Source: CALMEC01 sp964434425 (GTDB lineage Bacteria; Actinomycetota; Thermoleophilia; Miltoncostaeales; Miltoncostaeaceae). Taken from it: a stretch of DNA of 7,432 nucleotides. Location: assembly GCA_964434425.1 (NCBI GenBank), contig CAYSVH010000034.1, positions 1 to 7,432 on the forward strand, read 5' to 3'. The notes beneath the pieces were generated by a model, which worked only from the letters and a program-made list of their open reading frames with translations, ran no database searches and was not told the origin of the DNA. A program made the position numbers and the translations under genes. Within the stretch, counting starts at the first letter, position 1, and each line of letters opens with the position of its first letter. Of the stretch, positions 1 to 6,038 are shown one piece after another.

Positions 1-417
1 TGGCTGCGTCACCGGGCCCACGATCGGTGGCTGCACCTCGTCTGGGGTGACGACGAGCGTGGCTATGCGGAACGGGTCCTCGAGGACGACGCGGCGCTGC
101 GCGATGCGGCCGCCGTCATCTGGCGCGTCCTCGCCGACGGGAGTCACCATCCGTGGGAGAGCGACCTCGACCAGGCGCTCCTGGGCGCCCCCTCGGCCGA
201 GGTGTCCGTGCGCCGGATGCTCCTCGCGCTCCGCGCGCTCGGTGAGATCGGCCGCCTCGAGATCACCACGGACGGCGTGCGCGGAGTCGCCGACGCCCCG
301 CCGGCCAAACTCGACGACGCACCCACCGCGCGTTCGGTCTCCGAGTGGCGCGACGGCGCCCGCGCGTTCCTCTCGGAGGTCGACGGCTTGGCCTTCTTGA
401 GCGCCGCGATATCCTGA
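1..417 (+). CDS. recJ: C-terminal part of probable single-stranded-DNA-specific exonuclease RecJ (5' end outside window)
   Basis: Only the last 138 residues are visible, in a frame open from base 1 to the TGA at 415-417. RecJ is a 5'-3' single-strand DNA exonuclease used in recombinational and mismatch repair. Its catalytic DHH and DHHA1 domains would lie upstream, outside the window, so none of the active-site residues can be checked. What is seen is the C-terminal module: a Trp-rich stretch (RWLHLVWGDDERGYAERVL, about residues 9-27 of the fragment), then a helical region and a winged-helix-like segment (VRRMLLALRALGEIGRLEI, about 70-88). This resembles the extra C-terminal domain of actinobacterial RecJ proteins as I recall it. 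A recJ gene directly before rel is a common arrangement, which supports the call. The stop lies 5 bases before the rel start codon, and a probable rel promoter sits inside its last 30 bases. I am confident that it is coding and less sure of the family. Confidence 0.72.
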   Translation, partial: WLRHRAHDRWLHLVWGDDERGYAERVLEDDAALRDAAAVIWRVLADGSHHPWESDLDQALLGAPSAEVSVRRMLLALRALGEIGRLEITTDGVRGVADAPPAKLDDAPTARSVSEWRDGARAFLSEVDGLAFLSAAIS

Positions 418-422
418 GATGG
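388..422 (+). promoter_or_regulatory. Probable leaderless promoter of rel, inside the 3' end of recJ
   Basis: A -10 box TATCCT lies at 410-415 and fits the actinobacterial TAnnnT consensus. A -35-like TTGGCC lies at 388-393, separated from it by 16 bases. The rel ATG at 423 begins 7 bases after the -10 box, about where transcription would start, so the message would have almost no leader. No Shine-Dalgarno sequence precedes the ATG, as expected for a leaderless mRNA. Read-through from recJ may also supply rel. This is pattern-based inference; no transcript data are available. Confidence 0.5.
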
Positions 423-2767
423 ATGTCCGAACTCCTCACAGACGGTGAAACCGTCGACACGACCGCCGTCGACGATGTGATCGACGAGGTCCGGCGTCAC
501 CACAGCGATGTCGACGCGGACACCATCCGGCGCGCGTACGCGTTCGCCGAGGAGCATCATCGCGGTCAGCTCCGCCGCTCCGGAGAGCCGTTCATCTCGC
601 ATCCCGTCGGGTGCGCCATGATCTGCGCCGAGCTCGGGGCGGACTCGCAGGCCATCCAGGCCGCTCTGATGCACGACACCGTGGAGGACACGGAGGCCAG
701 CCTCGACGAGGTGGAGGCCCTGTTCGGTTCGGACGTCGCCGCACTGGTGGACGGTGTCACCAAGCTCACGAAGATCCACTTCGAGAGCCAGGAGGAGCAC
801 CAGGCCGAGAACTACCGCAAGCTCATCGTCTCGATGTCGAGTGATCTCCGCGTCCTCGTGGTGAAGCTCGCCGACCGGCTGCACAACATGCGCACGCTCA
901 GCTACATGAGCAAGAACAAGCGCATCCAGAAGGCGCGCGAGACCCTCGAGATCTACGCACCGCTCGCGCACCGCCTCGGTATCCACGCGCTCAAGTCGGA
1001 ACTCGAGGACCTCGCCTTCGCCGCGCTCCATCCCCGCCGCTACGCCGAGATCCAGCAGCTCGTCAACCAGCGCCGCGCCGACCGCGACGCCATGATCGCC
1101 GACGCGGGAGCGTTCCTCGATCGCGAGCTCCAGGACGTCGGCATCGTGCCCATCGAGATCACCGGACGGGCGAAGCACATCTACTCCATCTACGAGAAGA
1201 TGACCGTCAAGAGCAAGGAGTTCAACGAGATCTACGACCTCACGGCACTGCGCGTGATCGTGGACTCGGTGAAGGACTGCTACGGCGCCGTCGGCATCAT
1301 CCACTCGCTGTGGAAGCCGATGCCGGGCCGGTTCAAGGACTACATCGCGATGCCCAAGTTCAACGGGTATCAGTCCCTCCACACCACCGTGATCGGGACC
1401 AGCGGTCACCCGCTCGAGATCCAGATCCGCACTCCCGAGATGCACCGCATCGCGGAGTTCGGCGTCGCGGCGCACTGGCTCTACAAGGACCAGCCGTCCG
1501 GCCAGAACTCCCCGGCGTGGGTCGGGCACATGATGGAGTGGCAGGAGGACACGAGCGACCCGGGTGAGTTCATGGACTCCCTCCGCTCCGACCTCTACCA
1601 GGACGCCGTCTACGTCTTCACGCCGAAGGGCGAGGTCCGCGAGCTGCCGGCCGGTGCCACGCCGATCGACTTCGCCTACGCCGTCCACACCGATGTCGGC
1701 CACCGCACGGTCGGGGCGCGTGTCAACGGGCGCATCGTGCCGCTCTCGCACGGCCTCCGCTCGGGGGACTTCGTCGAGATCCTCACCAGCAAGGCCCCCC
1801 GCGGCCCGTCCCGCGACTGGCTGCACCTCGTCAGCACCAGCAAGGCGCGCTCCAAGATCCGCGCGTTCTTCCGCCGTGAGCAGCGCGACGACGCGGAACA
1901 CCAGGGCCGCGACCTCCTCCACGAGCATCTGCGCAAGGCGGGTTTGCCCAATCAGAAGATCGCCGGCTCGCCGCTCCTTCACCAGGTCATCCAGGAGATG
2001 GGGTTCCGGAAGGCGGAGGAGTTCTACATCTCCATCGGGTCCGGTCGCACGTCCGTCCAGACCGTGGTCAACAAGATCATCGCGCGCCTCAAGGCCGGGG
2101 AGGGGGTCGACGCACAGAAGCACCCCGCGGCCGATCTCGAGCAGCGCAGCAGACTGCGTTCGCGCTCCGCCCAGCCCTCCACGGATCTGGGCCTCTCGGT
2201 CGACGGCGTCCCGGACGTGCTCGTCCGCCTGGCCAGCTGCTGCAAGCCCGTGCCCGGGGACGAGATCCTCGGATACATCTCGCTGGGACGCGGCATCACG
2301 GTCCACCGCGAGGACTGCCCCAACGCCAGGGCCCTTCTCAAGAACCCGGAGCGCTTCACCACCATCTCCTGGGTCGGACCGTCGCAGCGCAGCTTCAACG
2401 TCGAGATCGCAATCGACGGGTGGGACCGCCCCCGGCTCCTGGAGGACCTCTCCCGCACGGTCTCGGAGGCCGGCGCCAACATCATCGTCGCCCAGTGCAC
2501 GGTGGAGGACCAGATGGCGCGCGCACGGTTCACCGTCGACCTCGGCGACGTGGAGGAGCTGCGGAGCCTCATCTCGGGGCTGCGCAACGTGGAGGGCGTN
2601 NNNNNNNNNNNNNNNNNNNNNNNNNNNNNNNNNNNNNNNNNNNNNNNNNNNNNNNNNNNNNNNNNNNNNNNNNNNNNNNNNNNNNNNNNNNNNNNNNNNG
2701 CCTCATCTCGGGGCTGCGCAACGTGGAGGGCGTGTTCGACGCCTACCGCGTCACCCCCGGTATCTAG
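423..2767 (+). CDS. rel: Bifunctional (p)ppGpp synthetase/hydrolase Rel (RSH family), split by an assembly gap
   Basis: This is a long RSH enzyme that makes (p)ppGpp from ATP and GDP/GTP and hydrolyses it, acting in the cytosol with the ribosome. Joined over the false gap it has 736 residues, a usual length for actinobacterial Rel. Domains in order: HD hydrolase (about 35-190), with H60, the HDTVED motif at 84-89 and D151 in LADRLHN all kept, so hydrolysis should work; synthetase (about 240-355), with the GRAKHIYSIYEKM stretch at 248-260, D272 and E332; the basic RFKD motif at 303-306, typical of bifunctional enzymes rather than acidic EXDD RelA; TGS (about 396-455); a helical region; a conserved-cysteine domain with C606, C607 and C632; and an ACT/RRM domain (about 658-736). 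The ATG at 423 was chosen because upstream residues are a shadow of recJ and because a -10 box fits it. The reading frame changes across 2600-2699 only because the N run plus the 34-base overlap is not a multiple of three; the last 34 bases, in the true frame, end at TAG 2765-2767. Confidence 0.97.
2566..2733 (+). repeat. 34-bp exact direct repeat flanking the gap (2566-2599 and 2700-2733), assembly artefact
   Basis: Both copies run from GCCTCATCTC to GGAGGGCGT and are identical over 34 bases, ending directly at the gap on the left and starting directly after it on the right. Removing one copy together with the Ns leaves 2211 coding bases (737 codons including the stop) in one frame. The join encodes LRNVEGVFDAYRVTPGI, a normal Rel C-terminus. 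This shows contig ends that overlapped but were not merged, rather than a biological tandem duplication. Confidence 0.93.
2600..2699. other. Assembly gap of exactly 100 Ns
   Basis: The run of 100 Ns is the conventional placeholder for a scaffold gap of unknown size. It lies inside the ACT-domain part of rel. The bases on each side are the same 34-base sequence, so the true gap is best read as an unmerged overlap with no missing DNA. Treating it as real spacing shifts the reading frame and gives rel a false C-terminus. Confidence 0.99.
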
Positions 2768-2932
2768 ATGGGTGATCCCATGAGTTCGCGGCGTGGTGCA
2801 CGCCCCCGGCGGCGCGGATACGCCACCGGGCGACTCGGACAGGACACCACCCTGCCTCTCGGCGCCCGGCGGCGCCCCGCATCCACCGGTGACGCACCCC
2901 ACATCCACGATCCCATGGGATCACCCATCTAG
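2764..2932. repeat. 169-bp imperfect palindromic element, MITE-like, between rel and the glycosidase gene
   Basis: The ends are a perfect 19-bp inverted repeat: CTAGATGGGTGATCCCATG at 2764-2782 and its exact reverse complement at 2914-2932. Complementarity continues inward with mismatches: 2786-2809 with about 2886-2910; 2821-2832 with 2863-2874 (11 of 12 pairs); and a tip of CAGG 2840-2843 with CCTG 2851-2854 around a 7-base loop. All of these share one centre near 2847-2848, so the whole segment could fold into one long hairpin. Both ends are CTAG, which could be part of the repeat or a 4-bp target duplication. The left end contains the rel stop codon and the right end supplies the G of the next gene's GTG. 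No coding sequence is seen inside. It could be a non-autonomous transposable element, or a structured RNA that ends or tunes transcription after rel. Confidence 0.72.
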
Positions 2933-4854
2933 TGCTCCCGATCCCGCGCGTGTCCCGGGCGATGACGGGACGAGACGCCCACAACCACGGTCCCGGGCGG
3001 TCCCTGCCGTTGGCCCTCCTCGCGTTCCTCCTGCTCCTCCTGGGGAGCACGGCCGCACTGGGATCGGTGAACGAGGTCCTCGCCGACTTCCATCGCAACA
3101 ACACCGTCATCTCCGAGTGCCACTCGCTGGAGGACTACCAGGCGGCCCGTCACGAGGCACCCGAGCAGACCTACGGCGACATCGACGGGGCGATCGACGC
3201 AGCGCTGACGGATCCGAGTCTCGTCGGTACGACAGAACGCCCGTGTCCCGAGCGCCCCGCGGACGAGGACGGGGGAGGGGGGATCTGGGACGGCGGGACC
3301 CTTCTCGTCGTCATCGCGCTTCAGATCGCCGTCCTCGGTGCCGCGCTGTGGCTCGCGCGCCACCGGATCGGCCCGACGGCGCGCCGCGTGGGACGTGCCC
3401 TCTCCGTGAGGACGTGGATCGTCATCGGCGTCCTGGCCCTCGGTGCCGGCATCCTCGTCGGCGGCCTCGCGATGCGCGCGCCGCCCGCGCCGACGGTGGA
3501 GGTGGTGGACACGTCGGTCCACGCACCCGTCGCCGCGATGCAGGACGACCGTCTGGTCCCGACGACGGAGCGGTCGCCGGCGTTCATCCGCGCGCGGATC
3601 ACCCGTATGGCGGCGCTCGGCGCACGCACCGTGCGCGTCGACATGCGGTGGGACCTCGTGGCCGCCTCGCGGCCCGTGAATCCGGGCGATCCGGCCGACC
3701 CGGCCTATGACTGGACGACCTACGACCACATCGTCGCCGAGGCCGCGCGCGCCGGGATCCAGGTGTTCTTCACCGTCTGGGGCACCCCCGACTGGGCGGC
3801 CGATCCCAGTGTGCCCGCCACCGCGAGCGACCCGGAGTGGGGCAACCGCCGCCCCGCCGATGCCGGGGAGTTCGGGTCCTTCGCCACGGCCGCGGTGACC
3901 CGGTATTCGCCCCGGGGAGTGCGGTCCTGGGAGGTCTGGAACGAGCCCAACAACGCGTCGTTCCTCCGCCCGCAGTACGAGCGCGAGGGCTCGGAGTGGG
4001 TGGCGGTGGGCCCGTCGACCTACGCGTCGCTGCTGGCAGCGTTCGCCCAGGCCGCCAATGCGGTCGACCCGGACGTCGTCATCGTGTCGGGCGGCGTCGC
4101 ACCGGTCGGCGATCCCTGCCTCCTTCGCTGCGCCGGCACGGCACGTATGCCCAACCGGCTGGGCCCGGGGCAGTTCCTGCAGGCGCTGTCGGAGCTCCCG
4201 GAACACACGTGGGTCGACGTCGTCGCCGCGCACCCGTACCCGTCGGCCCCCCCTCCGGCCGACGGCGCCCCCGCACGGACGCGCAAGATCGACATCGACA
4301 ACCTCGCCGACCTCGGCACCGCCCTGGCCGGCACCACGTTCGCCGGAACGCCGGTGTGGCTGACCGAGTACGGGTGGCAGACCGAGTCGACGCCGTCCCT
4401 GACCTATGCGGTCACCCCGGACGAGCAGGCGGCGCGGATCGCCGACACGTTCGGCCTGCTGACCCGCTTCCCGGCGGTCGAACTGGCGTCCTACTACTTT
4501 CTCCAGGACAACGCGGCGTTCACATCGGGCCTGTACCGGGCGAGCGACGACGAGACGCTCAGCGATCCGAAGCCCGGTGCACAGGCCTACGGACTGCCGC
4601 TGGCACGTCTGAGCGACGCGTCCGACGGCCGCGTCCGCCTGGCGGGGCAGGTGCGACCCGCGACCGCGGCGACGACGGTCACGCTGGAACGCCGCATCGA
4701 CGGCCGGTGGAGGACGGTCTCGACGTTCGCCACCCGTGAGGACGGGACGTTCGTCGTCGCCGTGGACACGCACGGACATGCCGCGACCCTCCGCGCGGCG
4801 TGGACCGCCCCCGACGGCGAGCGTCTCAGCGGAGTACCGCTGACGATCCCCTGA
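2932..4854 (+). CDS. Membrane-anchored clan GH-A glycoside hydrolase (GH39/GH5-like), three N-terminal membrane segments
   Basis: This 640-residue protein probably cleaves a polysaccharide outside the membrane. Hydrophobic segments lie at about 25-46, 122-142 and 160-181. The Arg-rich stretch 143-160 between the second and third suits the cytoplasm, so the N-terminus should be inside, loop 47-121 outside and the catalytic part outside. Loop 47-121 has two cysteines (C63, C105) that could pair. The barrel spans about 190-550 and has WNEPN at 336-340 with acid/base E338 and TEYGW at 478-482 with nucleophile E479, the usual clan GH-A pair; EVWNEPN recalls GH39, including the biofilm hydrolase PslG. 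C396 and C400 form a second close pair. Residues 562-640 look like a beta-sandwich domain. The substrate cannot be told. The GTG at 2932 is taken because it abuts the rel stop if the palindromic element is removed; the ATG at 2962 (630 residues) is equally possible. Neither has a clear ribosome binding site. Confidence 0.87.
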   Translation: MLPIPRVSRAMTGRDAHNHGPGRSLPLALLAFLLLLLGSTAALGSVNEVLADFHRNNTVISECHSLEDYQAARHEAPEQTYGDIDGAIDAALTDPSLVGTTERPCPERPADEDGGGGIWDGGTLLVVIALQIAVLGAALWLARHRIGPTARRVGRALSVRTWIVIGVLALGAGILVGGLAMRAPPAPTVEVVDTSVHAPVAAMQDDRLVPTTERSPAFIRARITRMAALGARTVRVDMRWDLVAASRPVNPGDPADPAYDWTTYDHIVAEAARAGIQVFFTVWGTPDWAADPSVPATASDPEWGNRRPADAGEFGSFATAAVTRYSPRGVRSWEVWNEPNNASFLRPQYEREGSEWVAVGPSTYASLLAAFAQAANAVDPDVVIVSGGVAPVGDPCLLRCAGTARMPNRLGPGQFLQALSELPEHTWVDVVAAHPYPSAPPPADGAPARTRKIDIDNLADLGTALAGTTFAGTPVWLTEYGWQTESTPSLTYAVTPDEQAARIADTFGLLTRFPAVELASYYFLQDNAAFTSGLYRASDDETLSDPKPGAQAYGLPLARLSDASDGRVRLAGQVRPATAATTVTLERRIDGRWRTVSTFATREDGTFVVAVDTHGHAATLRAAWTAPDGERLSGVPLTIP

Positions 4855-4883
4855 CGGCCCGGCGGTCCCGGCGTCTCCAGCGT

Positions 4884-4917
4884 GGGCGCGACGGATCCGG
4901 ATCAGGGCGTCGTGCCC
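4884..4917 (+). terminator. Probable intrinsic terminator hairpin after the glycosidase gene
   Basis: GGGCGCGACG at 4884-4893 pairs with CGTCGTGCCC at 4908-4917: 10 pairs, one of them G-U. The loop is 14 bases and itself contains the palindrome GATCCGGATC. The hairpin begins 29 bases after the stop codon. No T-run follows, as is common for actinobacterial hairpin terminators. Confidence 0.5.
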
Positions 4918-5015
4918 GACGGTAGCGGCCGTCGCCGTCATGTCCTCGGTCGACCACCTCTGAGTGGCCCGGACCATGCTCGCCCGGCCCCCGCAGGATC
5001 ATCCGGCGCGGCTGC

Positions 5016-5029
5016 TAGCCTCGTTCGTC
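5016..5029 (+). promoter_or_regulatory. Probable leaderless -10 element before the LytR_C-domain gene
   Basis: TAGCCT at 5016-5021 fits TAnnnT, and the GTG at 5030 follows after 8 bases, where transcription would be expected to begin. This is almost the same layout as at rel (7 bases). No -35 match stands out, and no Shine-Dalgarno sequence precedes the GTG. The element helps decide the start of this gene. Inferred from pattern only. Confidence 0.42.
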
Positions 5030-5899
5030 GTGGATAAATGGCTTGAGCTCTTGACCCCGTCGGCGGCCGCACTGGCAATCGTCTTCGCCATCGCGTTGGT
5101 CATCCAGTCCATCCGGCACGGTCGTGCGCTCCGCCGCCTCGAGGGACGGATCACCGATCAGGAGGGCGCGGGTGCCCGTGTGTCGCTGGATCGGCTCCGT
5201 GAGCTCCAGCGTAGCCGCGGGGGTGCCGCGGCGCTCGCGCCCGACACACCGGCCACCTCGGGCGATCGGGATCTGCCACCGCTCGACGACACCGCGACGG
5301 TGACGTCCCACGAGGAGAGCGACGAGGCACCGCGCCGCGCGCCTTCACCCGGTCCGCGCTGGCAGCCCGTCGCCGCGATCATCGCCGTCCTGGCCGTCCT
5401 GGGCGGCACCACCTGGTACCTGTTCTTCCGCGGGGACGAGGACACCTCCGCATCCAACGGACCCACCACGACGCTGACTCAGACCGGCACGAGCACGGGC
5501 ACGAGGACGAGCAGCACGCTCCCCACACCGGGCCAGGTGGTCACCACGGCCTCGGCGACCCCGAAGCCCCTGACGAACGGCAAGGGCGCGTACACGGTCA
5601 AGGTGGTGAACGGGTCCGGAATCGGCGGCCTGGCCGGTGCCGTCACTCCACTCGTCCAGAGCAAGGGCTACAACACCGTCCCGGCCGGGAACACCGCTTC
5701 ACAGGACCTCACGAAGTCGTTCGTCGTCTACGTCGACCCCTCCAAGATCGATGTGGCCGACAACGTGGCGAAGGACTTCGGCATCACCAGGCTCTCTCCG
5801 CTCGACGGCGTCTCGCTCGAGAGCGAGGACGACGCCGTCGGCGTCGACGTGATCCTCGTGCTCGGCAACGACGACGTCGCGCAGGCGTTGCGACCGTAA
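5030..5899 (+). CDS. Two-membrane-segment protein with extracytoplasmic LytR_C domain
   Basis: From the GTG at 5030 the product has 289 residues. Membrane segments lie at about 10-29 and 114-133. Positive residues after the first (RHGRALRRLEGR) suit the cytoplasm, so both ends should be outside and residues 30-113 inside. This inner part starts with a charged, possibly coiled-coil helix, then becomes Pro/Ser/Asp-rich and probably disordered. After the second segment comes a Thr/Ser-rich linker (about 138-178) typical of exported stalks. Residues about 189-280 match the LytR_C domain (LytR/CpsA/Psr C-terminal): VKVVNGSGIGGLAGAVTPLV, then a GYN...AGN turn and a final VDVILVLGND strand. The LytR/CpsA/Psr catalytic domain, which attaches wall polymers in Gram-positive bacteria, is absent, so this is a stand-alone LytR_C protein. 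Its exact role is unknown; binding of an envelope polymer is likely. An upstream GTG at 4964 would give 311 residues but is less likely. Confidence 0.85.
   Translation: MDKWLELLTPSAAALAIVFAIALVIQSIRHGRALRRLEGRITDQEGAGARVSLDRLRELQRSRGGAAALAPDTPATSGDRDLPPLDDTATVTSHEESDEAPRRAPSPGPRWQPVAAIIAVLAVLGGTTWYLFFRGDEDTSASNGPTTTLTQTGTSTGTRTSSTLPTPGQVVTTASATPKPLTNGKGAYTVKVVNGSGIGGLAGAVTPLVQSKGYNTVPAGNTASQDLTKSFVVYVDPSKIDVADNVAKDFGITRLSPLDGVSLESEDDAVGVDVILVLGNDDVAQALRP
5487..5516 (+). repeat. Five imperfect GCACGA-type hexamers in the linker-coding part
   Basis: The units are GCACGA, GCACGG, GCACGA, GGACGA and GCAGCA in tandem. They encode the alternating Thr stretch GTSTGTRTSST of the stalk. Such tracts can change in length by slippage in whole-codon steps, altering the length of the stalk without breaking the frame. 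Confidence 0.5.
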
Positions 5900-5928
5900 G
5901 CATCTGAGAGCGGTCCCGGTGACGTCCG

Positions 5929-5948
5929 GGTACCGCCTTGGCGGTACC
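5929..5948 (+). terminator. Probable terminator hairpin after the LytR_C-domain gene
   Basis: GGTACCGCC at 5929-5937 and GGCGGTACC at 5940-5948 form a perfect 9-bp inverted repeat with a 2-base spacer. As RNA, an 8-pair stem would close on the stable tetraloop CUUG. It begins 29 bases after the stop codon and lies between converging genes, so it may act in both directions. No T-run follows on either strand. A palindromic operator is an alternative reading, but no gene starts nearby. Confidence 0.6.
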
Positions 5949-5992
5949 GTGGGGGGTCTGCCGAGCGCCCCGACGGCCGGCCCACCATCGTG

Positions 5993-6008
5993 GTCGCGGC
6001 CCCGCGAC
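5993..6008 (-). terminator. Probable terminator hairpin after the hydantoinase B gene
   Basis: GTCGCGG at 5993-5999 and CCGCGAC at 6002-6008 are perfect 7-bp inverted arms with a 2-base spacer; as a hairpin this gives 6 pairs and a 4-base loop. It begins 30 bases beyond the minus-strand stop codon (6039-6041). It is short and has no T-run, so the call is moderate. Confidence 0.45.
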
Positions 6009-6038
6009 GCTCCCAGCCGGAAAAGGTGACCGGGAAGA

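Larger units (their letters stand above)
4855..5029 (+). other. Intergenic region between the glycosidase and LytR_C genes
   Basis: This 175-base stretch holds the hairpin at 4884-4917 and, at its right end, a -10 box for the next gene. A GTG at 4964 and an ATG at 4976 are in frame with the downstream gene, but the extra residues they would add (MARTMLARPPQDHPARLLASF and on) look like translated spacer. I see no other gene here. Confidence 0.6.

Noticed and set aside
345..422. Upstream ATG at 345 as the rel start
   Set aside because: The 26 extra residues are Arg-rich translated recJ sequence in another frame, and the start would sit deep inside recJ. The ATG at 423 fits the -10 box and the family N-terminus.
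144..2306. 720-codon open frame on the minus strand opposite rel
   Set aside because: It lies antisense to a clear Rel gene, has an Arg/Asp/Val/Leu-skewed composition typical of high-GC shadow frames, and has no recognisable motif. Its length only reflects the GC-rich third positions of rel.
2566..2733. The 34-bp repeat as a real tandem duplication in rel
   Set aside because: It ends exactly at both gap borders, and removing one copy with the Ns restores a perfect frame and a normal Rel C-terminus; an unmerged contig overlap explains it better.
2861..2876. GGCGCC-CGGC-GGCGCC as a separate rel terminator
   Set aside because: It forms a local stem, but the same bases pair better across the axis of the larger palindrome (2821-2832 with 2863-2874). 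It is kept as part of that element.
2929..4977. 682-codon open frame on the minus strand opposite the glycosidase
   Set aside because: Arg/Gly/Asp-rich shadow with no domain. The plus strand carries the catalytic WNEPN and TEYGW motifs and proper membrane segments.
4964..5029. GTG 4964 or ATG 4976 as the start of the LytR_C gene
   Set aside because: The added residues are spacer-like (Pro/Arg-rich), there is no ribosome binding site, and a TAnnnT box lies inside this stretch just before GTG 5030.
5929..5948. Palindrome with TACCG/CGGTA halves as a TetR-type operator
   Set aside because: No gene starts near it; it sits between two converging stops at the distance expected of a terminator hairpin.
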